DNA of 64,000 nucleotides from Chitinophaga caseinilytica (GCF_038396765.1 NZ_CP150096.1:2091001-2155000); one strand, 5' to 3'. Shown: positions 51,368 to 61,773, counted from the first letter of the stretch. Notes: generated by a model not told the origin, from the sequence alone. Translations and numbers: made by a program.

Positions 51368-54300
51368 TGTCCGCCGTTGCTGGATTCCGCATTATTCTTG
51401 CCTTCCTGTTCCAGTTCCGCCAGTTTCTTCTTGCCGTACGCCATCCGTGTGATGAGCACGTACAGCACGGGAACGGTGAAGATCCCCAGCAGGGTGGCCG
51501 CCAGCATCCCGCCAACCACCGTAAAGCCGATGTTCACGCGGGAAGCCGCGCCCGCGCCCTGTGAGAACACGAGCGGCATCACACCGAGAATGAACGCGAA
51601 GGAAGTCATGAGAATGGGCCGGAAACGAAGGCTCACCGCTTCCAGCGTGGCCTGCAACAGCGGCATTCCCCTGTCTACACGCTCCTTACAGAATTCCACG
51701 ATCAGGATGGCATTCTTGGCGGACAAACCAATCAACGTGATCAACCCGATCTGGGAATACACGCTGTTGGCTTGCCCGGTAAGCCAAAGTGCAAGAATGC
51801 TTCCAAATAAGGCTACAGGGACGGCCAGGAGTACCGAAAATGGGACAGACCAACTTTCATATAAGGCAGTCAACAGGAGGAATACGAAAAGGATAGACAA
51901 CATGAAGATGAGAAAACTCTTGTTGCCCGCTTCGATCTCCTGCCGGGATATGTTCGACCAATCGTATCCGAAATTGGCTGGCAGCACCTCTTTGGAAACC
52001 TCTTCCATGGCCTTGATGGCGTCTCCCGAAGAATAGCCGGCCTTGCTCGTGCCGCTGATTTCGGCGGAACGGTAGAGGTTGAAGTGGTTGATGACAGGCG
52101 CGCCCGCACCCATTTTATATTTGATGAGCGTGCTTAAAGGCACCATAGTGCCTGCCGCATTCCGGACATAATAATATTGCAGCTGACTGATGTTTTTGCG
52201 ATAGGTGGTATCTGCCTGCAATACCACGCGGAAGCTTCTGCCGAACCGTGTGAAATCGTTCACGTACATGCCGCCGAGGAACGTTTGCAGCGCGGTAAAC
52301 ACGTCGTTGATGGCTACGCCCATCTGCTTGCACCGTTCCCGGTCTACTTCCACGTCGTATTCAGGGGTGGATGCGCTGAAAAACGCGTACGCCATCTGGA
52401 TTTCCGGCCGCTTGTTGGCGGCGATGAGCACGTTTTGCAGCACCCGCGCAAATTCCGTGATATCGTCTCCCGACCGCTGTTCCAGCACATACGAGAAGCC
52501 TGACGAAGTGCCGAGCCCCCGCAGCGTGGGTGCCGGAATGGCCAGCGCCGTGGCTTCCGTGATCTGGGCCAGCTTGCCCTGAATCCTGGCTGATACCACA
52601 TTCATATTTTCCCCTTTGGCATAACGTTCTTCCCAGGGCTTGAGGTTCACGAACCACGTGGCCGAACTGGGTTTCACCGCGCCGCCGCCGATAAAGTTGA
52701 TGCCCGTTACGCCCATGTAATGCTGCACCGCCGGATCGTCGGACAGCATTTTATTCACTTTCAGCGCCAGTTCCCGTGTGCGCATGGACGACGACGCGTC
52801 TGGCAGATCGAGCGCGAGGAACATCGCGCCCATGTCTTCCTGCGGCACGAACGTGGAAGGCACTTTCTTGAACAGGAGGAAGGCCGCGCCGAAAAGGATG
52901 CCCATCAGGATGAGCACGAAAGCCGTCTGCTTGATGGCCCGGCGAACGCCATTGGTATACCGGTGCGTGAATTTTTCGAACCAGACGTTGAACTTGTAAT
53001 GCAGTTTGCTGAGCCCTTTCGCTTTGTCGTCGAGCTTGGACGGGCGCATCATCACCGCGCATAACGCCGGGGTAAGGCTCAGCGCGAGGAATGCCGAAAG
53101 GATCACGGAAAACGCGATCGTCAGCGCGAACTGCTGGTACAGCTTGCCGCTCACACCGGGGATGAACGCCACGGGAACGAATACCGCCGCGAGGATCAGC
53201 CCGATGGCGATCACCGGGGCAGACACTTCCTCCATGGCCTTGAACGTAGCGTCGCGCGGAGACATGCCATTGGCATCGATGTGATGCTGGACCGCTTCCA
53301 CCACCACGATCGCATCATCCACCACGATCCCGATCGCCAGTACGAAACCGAACAGCGTCAGTGTATTGATGGAGAAGCCCAGCAGCTGGAAGAATATGAA
53401 GGTACCGATCAGTGATACAGGGATAACGAGGATGGGAATGAGCGTGGCGCGCCAGCTTTGGAGGAAGATGTACACCACGATCACCACGAGCGCCAGTGCT
53501 TCCATAAACGTCTGGATCACTTCGCTGATGGATATGCGAACGAAGGAAACGGTTTCGAATGGTACCATCCAGTCTACGTCTGACGGGAAAGTTTTGTGCA
53601 GCTCCGCCATCCGCGCTTCCACGCGTTCGGCCACATCGAGCGCATTGGCACCGGGCGTGAGGTAAATCCCCATCCCGGTACCGGTTTTGCCGTCGGCCTT
53701 TACATCGATCGCGTAGCTGAATGAGCCCAGTTCCTGCCGCGAGATATCTTTCAACCGTACCAGCGATCCGGTGTTCGGGTTGCTGGAAACGATGATGTCG
53801 CCGAATTCTTCGGAAGTGAGCAAACGGCCGCGGACTTTCACGGTGTATTCGAAAGCCTGGTCGCTATTGGCGGGCGGTGCGCCGATGATGCCCGCCGGCG
53901 CCTGGGTGTTCTGTTCCCGGATCGCGGCGGCCACGATGGCCGGTGTGAGGCCGAGGTTGGCCATCTTCTGCGGATCGAGCCAGATGCGCATGGAGTAGTC
54001 GTTGGAGAAGGCCTGTACGTCGCCCACGCCGTTCACGCGCGAAATTTCCGGTTTGAGGTAGATATTCAGGTAGTTGTCGAGGAACGCTTTGGAGTGGGTG
54101 CCATTGGGCGAAAGCAGCGCCACCACCATGAGCATGTCGTTGGAGCGCTTCTTGGTGGTGATGCCTACGCGGCGGACATCATCCGGCACGCTGGGAGAGG
54201 CGATGCTCACGCGGTTCTGCACGTCGAGGGTGGAAATGTCGGGGTCGGTGCCGATCTCGAACGTGACGGTGATGCTCATGGAGCCGTCGTTGGCGCTGGC

Positions 54301-54543
54301 CGACTGGAGGTACATGGCGCCGGGGGTACCGTTCACCTGGTTCTCGATGGGCGTGGTCACGGTTTCTTCCACGGTGGTGGAGTTGGCGCCGATGTAGCTG
54401 GCGCTCACGGAAACGGTGGGCGGCGCGATGTCGGGCAACTGGGCTACCGGGAGGTTGACCATGCAGATGAGGCCGACGATCACCATAATGATGGCGATCA
54501 CGATCGTTGTATTCTTCCTTTCTATGAACGTTTTCGCAATCAT
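51364..54543 (-). CDS. RND efflux pump inner-membrane subunit (AcrB/HAE1-like)
   Basis: 1059 residues. Twelve transmembrane helices and two large periplasmic loops are evident. The proton-relay motif GIVVDDAIVVVE in TM4 carries the two aspartates, and the first loop is of the HAE1 type (PPTVSVSASYIGANSTTVEE). It pumps hydrophobic compounds out through the adaptor and TolC-like channel encoded just downstream on the same strand in the order pump-adaptor-channel reading 5' to 3' as channel, adaptor, pump. It lies 8 nt from the adaptor gene. Confidence 0.96.
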   Translation of the reverse strand: MIAKTFIERKNTTIVIAIIMVIVGLICMVNLPVAQLPDIAPPTVSVSASYIGANSTTVEETVTTPIENQVNGTPGAMYLQSASANDGSMSITVTFEIGTDPDISTLDVQNRVSIASPSVPDDVRRVGITTKKRSNDMLMVVALLSPNGTHSKAFLDNYLNIYLKPEISRVNGVGDVQAFSNDYSMRIWLDPQKMANLGLTPAIVAAAIREQNTQAPAGIIGAPPANSDQAFEYTVKVRGRLLTSEEFGDIIVSSNPNTGSLVRLKDISRQELGSFSYAIDVKADGKTGTGMGIYLTPGANALDVAERVEARMAELHKTFPSDVDWMVPFETVSFVRISISEVIQTFMEALALVVIVVYIFLQSWRATLIPILVIPVSLIGTFIFFQLLGFSINTLTLFGFVLAIGIVVDDAIVVVEAVQHHIDANGMSPRDATFKAMEEVSAPVIAIGLILAAVFVPVAFIPGVSGKLYQQFALTIAFSVILSAFLALSLTPALCAVMMRPSKLDDKAKGLSKLHYKFNVWFEKFTHRYTNGVRRAIKQTAFVLILMGILFGAAFLLFKKVPSTFVPQEDMGAMFLALDLPDASSSMRTRELALKVNKMLSDDPAVQHYMGVTGINFIGGGAVKPSSATWFVNLKPWEERYAKGENMNVVSARIQGKLAQITEATALAIPAPTLRGLGTSSGFSYVLEQRSGDDITEFARVLQNVLIAANKRPEIQMAYAFFSASTPEYDVEVDRERCKQMGVAINDVFTALQTFLGGMYVNDFTRFGRSFRVVLQADTTYRKNISQLQYYYVRNAAGTMVPLSTLIKYKMGAGAPVINHFNLYRSAEISGTSKAGYSSGDAIKAMEEVSKEVLPANFGYDWSNISRQEIEAGNKSFLIFMLSILFVFLLLTALYESWSVPFSVLLAVPVALFGSILALWLTGQANSVYSQIGLITLIGLSAKNAILIVEFCKERVDRGMPLLQATLEAVSLRFRPILMTSFAFILGVMPLVFSQGAGAASRVNIGFTVVGGMLAATLLGIFTVPVLYVLITRMAYGKKKLAELEQEGKNNAESSNGGH

Positions 54544-54551
54544 GGTGCCTT

Positions 54552-55652
54552 TTATTTAACAATGACGGTATCGCCGGGGCGTATCTTCTGCAGGCCGTCC
54601 GTGATCACCTTGTCGCCGGGCTGGAGGCCGCTGTTGATGATCTGCAGGCTATCGAGGAGGGAACCTTTCTGTACGGGTTTCGATTCCACCACATTCCCGG
54701 GCCCGAGCGTATAGACTTTCACTTCGCTCAGCAGTTCGATGATGGATTTGGCGGGAATGGCCACCTGGTTTTCGCCGGTCTTGAACTGCATTTGCAACGA
54801 AGCCGTCATGCCCGATTTCAGTTGTCCGCTTTTGTTGGGGAACGTAAGCCTGACGCGGATCGTGCCCGTTTGGGCGTCTACCACGTTGTTCACCAACAGG
54901 ATCCTTCCCGGTTCGGGATAAGGTTCGCCGCCGGGGAAGGTGAGGTAGTATTGATGATCGCTCCCTTTATCGCCGACATCTTTACGGAATTCGTTGTAGC
55001 GCGTTTGCGGGATGTCGATATCGGCGAAGATGGGATCTTCGTTGACGAGGGTGTTCACGACGGTGGAGCCGGCGGTCACCAGGTCGCCGATGCGCAGCTG
55101 CGCGATGCCGATCTTCCCGGCGATGGGCGCGCGCAGAACGGCGTGGCTGATATCCGTTCCCGAGCGGGCGCGGGTGGCGCGGGCCTGTGCCAGCAAGGCT
55201 TCTGAAGTTTGTACGGCCGTAGTGGCCTGGTCTACGGTCTGTTTGGAAATCGCGTCTTTTTTGAGCAGGTTGGAATAACGTTCCAGGTCGCGTTTTTTCA
55301 GCGCCAGGTCGGCCTCCGCCTGGATGACGGCGGCATTGGCCTGGTCGTAGGCGGCCTGGCTGCGGCTTTTATCGACTTCGTACAGCGCCTGTCCTTTCGA
55401 AACGGTGCTGCCGTCTTTGGCGTGTATTTTCTGGAGGAACCCTGTCACGTCAGACCGGATATCGATGGTGTTGTTGCCCGTGAGCACGGCGGGGAAGCTT
55501 TCGGTGACGGTATAGCTGGCGGTTTTGACTTCGAAAACGGTGACGGGCACTTTGGGCCTGCCGCCCGCCATTTGCTGCTGGGCCTGTTTGCCCTTGCAGG
55601 CCACCGCCAGCACAGGGATCAGCAAGATATAAAGGTTCCGGTAAGGTTGCAT
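54552..55652 (-). CDS. RND efflux periplasmic adaptor (AcrA-like lipoprotein)
   Basis: 366 residues. The lipoprotein signal ends at Cys19. A biotinyl-lipoyl-like domain (FLQKIHAKDGSTVSKGQALYEVD) flanks an alpha-helical hairpin (about 95-150), and beta-barrel and membrane-proximal domains follow. It joins the pump to the outer-membrane channel. Spacing is 10 nt to the channel gene and 8 nt to the pump gene. Confidence 0.95.
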   Translation of the reverse strand: MQPYRNLYILLIPVLAVACKGKQAQQQMAGGRPKVPVTVFEVKTASYTVTESFPAVLTGNNTIDIRSDVTGFLQKIHAKDGSTVSKGQALYEVDKSRSQAAYDQANAAVIQAEADLALKKRDLERYSNLLKKDAISKQTVDQATTAVQTSEALLAQARATRARSGTDISHAVLRAPIAGKIGIAQLRIGDLVTAGSTVVNTLVNEDPIFADIDIPQTRYNEFRKDVGDKGSDHQYYLTFPGGEPYPEPGRILLVNNVVDAQTGTIRVRLTFPNKSGQLKSGMTASLQMQFKTGENQVAIPAKSIIELLSEVKVYTLGPGNVVESKPVQKGSLLDSLQIINSGLQPGDKVITDGLQKIRPGDTVIVK

Positions 55653-55662
55653 AACAAGGAGT

Positions 55663-57024
55663 TTATTCCGCTTTTATTTTACCCATCGCCTGATCCAGTT
55701 GCACTTTACTGATGAGGGTATTGATCAATGCATTGATGTAATCGTTTTGCGCCGTTTTCAGCTCGCTGTCGGCCGAAAGCACGTCGAGGCTCGTGGCCAC
55801 GCCTTCCTCGTATTTCAGCACCACACGGTCGTACACGCCCTGCGTGAGCTCCATGTTCTTTTGCTGGGTGTTGAGCGAAGCGAGGTTGTTGCGGTATTGC
55901 GTCCAGTTGTTGCGCACTTCCAGCTGGATCTGCTGCGCCAGGTAATTCAGCGAATTCTGGCTTTGCTGCAGTGTGATTTCGCGTTGCCTGGCGGCGTAGA
56001 TCCTTTCCGTTCCGGTGAAGATCGGCCAGGTGAGGCGGACGCCGAGGGCGGAGGTGCCGAATCCTTTTTTATACAGGTCCCCGAAATCTTCGGAGAACCA
56101 GTTGAACCCATAATTAACAAATGCGTTGAGGGTGGGGATGATCTCCAGCTTTTTGCTTTTGAGGTTGAGCCTGTCCAGTTCCACCTGCACGCGCTGCATG
56201 GCGTATTCCGGGCGGTCCATGAATTTATAGTTCATGCTGTCGGGCATATCGTCGGTAAACGAGCGGATGTCTTCCGTGAGGGTGATGGCCGAATCTACGG
56301 GCATGCCCATCTGGAATTTGAGGACGTCGTAAGTGTAATCCAGTTGCCGCTGGAGGTTGGCGCGCTGGGTCTCGACATTGTTGAAGGATGTCTGGATCCT
56401 GTCTACATCGATCCTTTCGCCGACGCCTTCGTCGTACCGTGCCCGTGTGTCTTTCAGCGTTTTGCCGAACTGGGCGAGGTTGGCGTCTACCAGGCGGATG
56501 CTTTCCTGGGAAACGAGCACGTTGAAATAGGCGACGCTTACCTGCACGCGGGTGTCTATCGCGGTGCGCTGGTAATCGCGGACGGCCAGTTCATCGTATA
56601 CCTTGGCGGCTTTGAGGCCGAGGAAGTAATCGCTGTTGATGAGGGTTTGGGTGACTTCCCCGGTTACGCCGGAAGAATATTTGGTGCCGAACTGCACGGG
56701 GATTTTGTTGTTGGGATCGCCGGTGAAGTCGGGGATGAGGGAGGTCTGGAGTTTGAGATTATCTGTGAAGTTGCCCGTCACGTTGGCGTGGGGGAGCAGT
56801 TTGCCGCGGGTTTCGCGGATTTTTTCGGTAGACATCTGGCGCGACAGCCGGGCGTTAACGACATTGGTCTGGTTGCGGAGGGCGTACTGCACGCATTGTT
56901 CCAGTGTGAACGCAGGCCCCCCGGCCGCGGCGCCCTGCTGGGCGGGGGCGCTCCCGGCAACGGTTGTCAGCACAGCGGTCACACAGACCATCCGCCTTAT
57001 TATGTTCGGGAAACAGCTACTCAT
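55663..57024 (-). CDS. TolC-family outer-membrane efflux channel
   Basis: 453 residues from the ATG at 57024. An in-frame ATG at 56991 would also give a signal peptide, and the ATG at 57060 lacks one. The protein is a repeat of two long helical coiled-coil/beta segments (FTLEQCVQYALRNQTNVVNA, ARYDEGVGERIDVDRIQTSF, YDRVVLKYEEGVATSLDVLS), the TolC-type tandem. It is the first gene of the efflux operon. TonB is divergently transcribed from the other side of a 144-nt gap. Confidence 0.92.
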   Translation of the reverse strand: MSSCFPNIIRRMVCVTAVLTTVAGSAPAQQGAAAGGPAFTLEQCVQYALRNQTNVVNARLSRQMSTEKIRETRGKLLPHANVTGNFTDNLKLQTSLIPDFTGDPNNKIPVQFGTKYSSGVTGEVTQTLINSDYFLGLKAAKVYDELAVRDYQRTAIDTRVQVSVAYFNVLVSQESIRLVDANLAQFGKTLKDTRARYDEGVGERIDVDRIQTSFNNVETQRANLQRQLDYTYDVLKFQMGMPVDSAITLTEDIRSFTDDMPDSMNYKFMDRPEYAMQRVQVELDRLNLKSKKLEIIPTLNAFVNYGFNWFSEDFGDLYKKGFGTSALGVRLTWPIFTGTERIYAARQREITLQQSQNSLNYLAQQIQLEVRNNWTQYRNNLASLNTQQKNMELTQGVYDRVVLKYEEGVATSLDVLSADSELKTAQNDYINALINTLISKVQLDQAMGKIKAE

Positions 57025-57168
57025 ACAGGGTTCGTATCCGTTTAACAGCAGCGGGTACATTTCAGAAGAACAATCGTAACGTGAAAAGGTTCAATATGTT
57101 AAGGCCGCATCGGGAAAAAGTTTATGGAAAATTGTGAGTCCCACATCTTCCTGTTAAACACAATCGCC

Positions 57169-58005
57169 ATGAATACCTCCCAAATGCCTAAACCCGACTT
57201 CCTCGACATCCTCTTCAATTCCCGCAACAAAGATTACGGCGCCTACGATCTCCGCCGCAGGTACGACCGCCGCGTCCGCAACGCTGTGGCCAGTATGGCG
57301 GGATTGGTACTCGTTTCAGTAGGTTCCTACCTCTGGGCTACGAACTCCAAAGCCGGTGATGTAAATATCAAGCCTTACGTTGCGCCCATCGAACTGAAAA
57401 CGGTGGAAATGCCGCCGGAGGAAAAGCCCATCACGCCTCCGCCCACCGTAAAAACGCCGCCCCCGGCGGCCGTAGCCTCCGTAAAATACGTGACGCCCGA
57501 TATCGTGAAAGACGATAAAGTGAAACCGGAAGATGAATTACAGGAAATAGAAGACCTGAAAAAAGATGTAGCCATCGGTACCAAAACCCAGGCCGGCGAG
57601 CCCGGTGAATTCGAAAATCCTTTTGAAGGGACCGGCGGCACAGGGACTGTGGTGGAAGCGCCCAAAGTGGAGAAAGAACAAGGCCCCCTGAGCTTCGTGG
57701 AGATCATGCCCCAATTCCAGGGCGGAGAAGACGCCATGAACAAGTGGCTCAACAACAACATCCGTTATCCCCACGCGGCGGAAGAAAATGGGATCGAAGG
57801 CACGGTATTCGTGAAATTCGTGGTAGGTGCAGACGGTTCGATCACGAATGTGGAAATCGCCGGAACGAATAAAGTAGGCGGCGGTTGTGAAGACGAAGCC
57901 ATCCGTGTGATCAAAAAAATGCCGAAATGGAAGCCCGGCCGCCAGAACGGACAAAGCGTTCCCGTTTGGTTCAACCTGCCCATCCGTTTCAAGATCAACC
58001 AGTAA
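57169..58005 (+). CDS. TonB energy transducer
   Basis: 278 residues from the ATG at 57169. The N-terminal cytoplasmic stretch contains NSRNKDYGAYDLRRRYDRRV, a Bacteroidota TonB hallmark. A transmembrane helix (about 38-57), a proline-rich periplasmic spacer (about 80-110) and the C-terminal TonB domain (about 185-278, HAAEENGIEGTVFVKFVVG) follow. It couples proton motive force to TonB-dependent receptors such as the two SusC proteins here. It is monocistronic with a terminator. Confidence 0.92.
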   Translation: MNTSQMPKPDFLDILFNSRNKDYGAYDLRRRYDRRVRNAVASMAGLVLVSVGSYLWATNSKAGDVNIKPYVAPIELKTVEMPPEEKPITPPPTVKTPPPAAVASVKYVTPDIVKDDKVKPEDELQEIEDLKKDVAIGTKTQAGEPGEFENPFEGTGGTGTVVEAPKVEKEQGPLSFVEIMPQFQGGEDAMNKWLNNNIRYPHAAEENGIEGTVFVKFVVGADGSITNVEIAGTNKVGGGCEDEAIRVIKKMPKWKPGRQNGQSVPVWFNLPIRFKINQ

Positions 58006-58022
58006 TCCATTTTCGTTAACCC

Positions 58023-58070
58023 GGTTCCCCCGCACAGTGGCTCCTGCCGCTGCCCGGGGAAACCCTTTTT
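58023..58070 (+). terminator. Intrinsic terminator after tonB
   Basis: GGTTCCCCCG...CGGGGAAACC long stem with an inner CAGTGGC/GCCGCTG pairing, followed by CTTTTT. Confidence 0.75.
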
Positions 58071-58111
58071 CTGCGGAATAACCGTATATTTGGGCCGCAA
58101 ATTCATCCCCT

Positions 58112-59260
58112 ATGCGTTACATCCCGCTTATCGCCATGTTCTTCGCCGCCGCCTGCAACAATGGCGGAGGCAAATCCGCCAACAACGCCGGCGCATACAC
58201 GCTTACCGAACAATATCACCTCGATGCCGACAGCGTTACCCGCTTCGCCGCCCGGACAGACCTTCCCGCAGCGGAAGCCGACCGCCTTTTCCGCCAGGCC
58301 ATCGATAAATACCGCAATAAAAAAGACCCCGCCGGCGCCTTGCCGCTCTTCCGTCAATCCATCCTCAAAGCCCCCCGCGCAGCGGCTTTCTTCGAATACG
58401 GTAACGCCCTGTCCGACCTGGGCAACGGGGATAAATCGCTCCAGTCGGACATGAGTACCCAACAAGCCCTCCAGGCATATCACATCGCGGACCTGCTGGG
58501 CTACAAACCCCTGTCCAAACTGCTGTACAACACCGCCTGCATTTACGCGAAAATGGAACAGGAAGACAGCGCCTTCCATTACCTCGTGTCAGCTATCGAA
58601 TTCGGGTACACGAATACCGACCAGATCTACAAAGACCAGGACCTCGCCAAACTCCGCATGCACCGCTGGCGCTTCGATAACGAGATCACCACCGCCCTTT
58701 CCGGCGCCAGCGATCCCGACCGCCTCCTCTGGAAACTGTTCTCCCGCGAATTTCAGCCGCTCGAGCTACCCGTGGTATTCGATCTGAAGTATGGGGAAGA
58801 CAAAACCTTCGACGACGTCACCTACGATTTCGAGAAATTCATCCCCGAAATGCGCGATGGCAAATTCTCGCGCGATGTAGGCAGCGAATTCTACTACATC
58901 GGCAGTGTGCAGTCCACCCCGCTTTACACCGTTGTGACCTATGCCGTGAAAGACGTGATGATGGATGAAGCCGCTCCTTTATGCTATTACCTCGCCAGTT
59001 TCGACCCCAACGGCAAACTGCTCGATAAACTGATCGTAGGCGGCCACCGCATTCTTGACGAGCCTTTCCGTGTGGGAAAAATCACGGCAAACGGTGATGT
59101 AGAAGTGAAGAAATTTGCGGTACGGTATGAGAAAGACCCCGCCACCAGCGGCTATGCGGAAAATAAAATGGAAGAAATGAACGAAGTGGGCGTGGATTAT
59201 TTCGCCATTTCGGCAGACGGCCACATCACGCCGAAATCCGCTCCGCTCGCCATGAAGTAA
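58112..59260 (+). CDS. TPR-containing lipoprotein of unknown function
   Basis: 382 residues, with a lipoprotein signal ending at Cys15. Residues about 50-200 show TPR-like helix pairs (ALPLFRQSILKAPRAAAFFE, LLYNTACIYAKMEQEDSAFH) and a TPR end-of-group motif (DQDLAKLR). Residues about 225-382 are beta-rich with no family that I recognise. Its 3' end overlaps that of the convergent DUF2306 gene by 35 nt. Confidence 0.78.
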   Translation: MRYIPLIAMFFAAACNNGGGKSANNAGAYTLTEQYHLDADSVTRFAARTDLPAAEADRLFRQAIDKYRNKKDPAGALPLFRQSILKAPRAAAFFEYGNALSDLGNGDKSLQSDMSTQQALQAYHIADLLGYKPLSKLLYNTACIYAKMEQEDSAFHYLVSAIEFGYTNTDQIYKDQDLAKLRMHRWRFDNEITTALSGASDPDRLLWKLFSREFQPLELPVVFDLKYGEDKTFDDVTYDFEKFIPEMRDGKFSRDVGSEFYYIGSVQSTPLYTVVTYAVKDVMMDEAAPLCYYLASFDPNGKLLDKLIVGGHRILDEPFRVGKITANGDVEVKKFAVRYEKDPATSGYAENKMEEMNEVGVDYFAISADGHITPKSAPLAMK

Positions 59261-59876
59261 ACACCCGCCTGCGGATGAGATACTCTGCCAATATAAGGTT
59301 CAGCGTCCAGCTCAGCCACGCGATCCAGATGTAGGCCGCGCGGGGAGACACGGAAATATCCAGCACATCGATCATGTAAGCGTAAAACCGCAACGTGACC
59401 GCGGAAAGCGTGAGCGCGTAGCTGCGCGTCATCATATCCGCATGTTTTTTCCATTCTTTTCGATAGATGGCGTACATCGCGGCGATGGTAAACCCGATCC
59501 ACAAAACGGCCAAAATCATAAAACTGACCTTCGCCCAAACGCCCCCGTTCGCATAATACCCCATTACCAGTCCGCTGGGCCCGCTCAACGCAATCACCGT
59601 TACCGCATACACGTACCCCGCCGCCCTGTGAACTTTCGGGAAACGTTGCAACAGGTAGCGGCTGAACTGGAACAGGCCCGCCACGAGCACCGCCGTGCTC
59701 ACGAACACGTGTATATAGAAACTCCAGCGCCAATGATGTATTTTATACACCAGCTGTTTGGTAAAGAGGAAATCCACATACGGATCGAAGGAAATATAAG
59801 GCAAACTCAGCAGCACCATGAGCCACGACGCGTACAGAATGGCCACCACGGCTGCGATGCGGAGTATCAGCCTCAT
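59226..59876 (-). CDS. DUF2306-like integral membrane protein
   Basis: 216 residues, about six transmembrane helices, with His-containing helices (KIHHWRWSFYIHVFVS, PKVHRAAGYVYAV) that could bind heme or a metal. This matches the DUF2306 family pattern. Its start overlaps the stop of the upstream lipoprotein gene (59873-59876) by 4 nt, so the two are probably translationally coupled. Function unknown. Confidence 0.8.
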   Translation of the reverse strand: MRLILRIAAVVAILYASWLMVLLSLPYISFDPYVDFLFTKQLVYKIHHWRWSFYIHVFVSTAVLVAGLFQFSRYLLQRFPKVHRAAGYVYAVTVIALSGPSGLVMGYYANGGVWAKVSFMILAVLWIGFTIAAMYAIYRKEWKKHADMMTRSYALTLSAVTLRFYAYMIDVLDISVSPRAAYIWIAWLSWTLNLILAEYLIRRRVFTSWRAERISA

Positions 59877-60592
59877 GGGAGCTGGTAGAAAGTGAAGCCT
59901 TCGCCGGTAAGGCTGTCCGGATAGCTGCCGCCGTCTGCGTCTGCCGACATGTACATCACGAACTGGCTGCCATTTTTACCGAAATGGGCGTTGTTTTTCC
60001 AGCTTACGTTGAAAGTATCCTTGTTCCGCGACCAGGTGCCGCGCACGATTTCCACCTGGCCGGTAGAAATACTGTCGGCCGGATAGTACTCCAGCTTGCA
60101 TGAACCGTCTTCAAGAAACTGGATATTGGCGTTTTCGTTAGCCATGTATACTTCGTGATGGTCGCTGTTGATCTGTTTGAGGGTGAACTTTTTGGCGGAT
60201 GCGGAATCCTTGTTCAGGGGGCTCCAGGTGCCTTCCATGGTTTGGCGGTCTTTGGACAGGTGAATTTCGAACACACCGTCGTACACATGGTCTCCCGGTT
60301 CTTCGAGCCGGATCTTCCAGCCGTTGGCGCTTTCCGACATCTGGCCGTGGAGGTTGCGGCGAAGGCCTTTATGGGTGTTGTATCCCGCGATATTGTTGCC
60401 GCGGGCGAAGTTGATGCTGATATAAATGGGGCTTCCGCCGAAATCGCCGGTATAAATACCCGTGGGGCTGAAGCTCGGCGGAGGGGCGGAATCGGTTTTG
60501 ACTACACCGGAATCGGTACCGGATGTTGTGCCGCTGCTGTTACAGGCGGCTGCCGCGATGCTCAGGGCGAGCAGGGAGCAGATGTATTTCAA
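59873..60592 (-). CDS. NlpE-like small lipoprotein
   Basis: 239 residues, with a lipoprotein signal ending at Cys17 followed by a Ser/Thr-rich linker. The body of about 190 residues contains beta-strand-rich segments (PTGIYTGDFGGSPIYISINF, MEGTWSPLNKD) of the NlpE/lipocalin-like type, but the resemblance is weak. It is coupled to the DUF2306 gene by a 4-nt overlap and divergent from the chitinase, 38 nt apart. Function unknown. Confidence 0.7.
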   Translation of the reverse strand: MKYICSLLALSIAAAACNSSGTTSGTDSGVVKTDSAPPPSFSPTGIYTGDFGGSPIYISINFARGNNIAGYNTHKGLRRNLHGQMSESANGWKIRLEEPGDHVYDGVFEIHLSKDRQTMEGTWSPLNKDSASAKKFTLKQINSDHHEVYMANENANIQFLEDGSCKLEYYPADSISTGQVEIVRGTWSRNKDTFNVSWKNNAHFGKNGSQFVMYMSADADGGSYPDSLTGEGFTFYQLP

Positions 60593-60630
60593 AGGGTTGA
60601 ATTTAGGTTGTAAATATACTATTTTTAAAC

Positions 60631-61773
60631 ATGCGTCTATTCTCCAAACCCATGCGCGCCGCCGCTGCGGCGCTCCTCCTCCTCACCGGCGCAGCCGCAG
60701 CACTGTCCGCCGCGCGCCCGTTCCGTCCCAAACCCGTTGTCATCGCTTATGTGGGCGGTTTTCGCGGATTGATCCCCGATCCTGCATCCATCGCCGTGGA
60801 AAAGCTTACGCACATCAACTACGCGTTCGTGGACGTGCAGCGCGGCGAAGCCTGGCTCACCAATCTCGCTACGGACACGGTCAATTTCCGGCACCTCAAC
60901 GCCCTCAAATCCCGCAATCCCGACCTTAAAATCCTCATCTCCATCGGCGGCTGGTCGTGGAGCGAGAACTTTTCCGACGCCGTGCTCACCGACGCCGGCC
61001 GGAAATTGTTCGCCCACACATCTGTGGATATTATCCGCAAGTACGGGCTGGACGGGGTAGACATCGACTGGGAATATCCCGGCGTTGCCGGGGAAGAGGG
61101 GAACGTGTTCCGGCCCGAAGACAAGCAAAATTATACCCTGATGTTCCAGGCCATCCGCGCCTCGCTCGATTCCCTGGAAAAGGAAACCGGCGTCAAAAAA
61201 CTGCTCACCACAGCGGTGGGTGGCGGTAAGTATTTCGTGGAGCATACCGAAATGGCCGAAGCCGCGAAGTACCTGGATTTCGTGAACATCATGTCTTACG
61301 ACTACAAAACCAATCCCAACGGCATCGCCGGCCACCATACCAACCTGTTCGGGTCTACGGATAACCCGGAGGAGTCGTCGGCCCACCGGTCTGTCGGGCT
61401 TTTCCTCGACGCGGGCGTTCCGGCGGAAAAGATCGTAATGGGCATCGCTTTTTACGGCCGCGGATGGAAAGTGGGGAGCGATACCGCCCGCGGACTGAAC
61501 CGTAAGGCTACCGGCGGGTACCGGGGCGGCGGGTATGCTTTTATCAAAGACAGCCTGCCCGCCAAAGGATTCGAGCGGCATTGGGATAAACGGGCCAAAG
61601 CGCCTTATCTTTGGCACCCCGGGCAGCAGGTGTTCATTTCGTTCGACGATGAACGTTCGGTGAAGGAGAAATGCCGCTACGTGAAAAAGCACGACCTCGC
61701 CGGCGTGATGTTCTGGGAATATTCCAGCGATCCGAAAGGGTATTTGCTGGACGCGATCAACAAAGCTTTTTAA
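60631..61773 (+). CDS. Exported GH18 chitinase
   Basis: 380 residues. GH18 TIM-barrel motifs: ISIGGWSWSENFSD (SxGG) and the catalytic DGVDIDWEYP with acid E148, plus INIMSYDYK-type and GIAFYGRGW motifs. The signal peptide spans about 1-28; an ATG at 60652 is an alternative start. It cleaves internal beta-1,4 bonds of chitin. The GH20 gene starts 41 nt downstream, so chitin is degraded to GlcNAc by a coupled pair, as expected for Chitinophaga-like organisms. Confidence 0.93.
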   Translation: MRLFSKPMRAAAAALLLLTGAAAALSAARPFRPKPVVIAYVGGFRGLIPDPASIAVEKLTHINYAFVDVQRGEAWLTNLATDTVNFRHLNALKSRNPDLKILISIGGWSWSENFSDAVLTDAGRKLFAHTSVDIIRKYGLDGVDIDWEYPGVAGEEGNVFRPEDKQNYTLMFQAIRASLDSLEKETGVKKLLTTAVGGGKYFVEHTEMAEAAKYLDFVNIMSYDYKTNPNGIAGHHTNLFGSTDNPEESSAHRSVGLFLDAGVPAEKIVMGIAFYGRGWKVGSDTARGLNRKATGGYRGGGYAFIKDSLPAKGFERHWDKRAKAPYLWHPGQQVFISFDDERSVKEKCRYVKKHDLAGVMFWEYSSDPKGYLLDAINKAF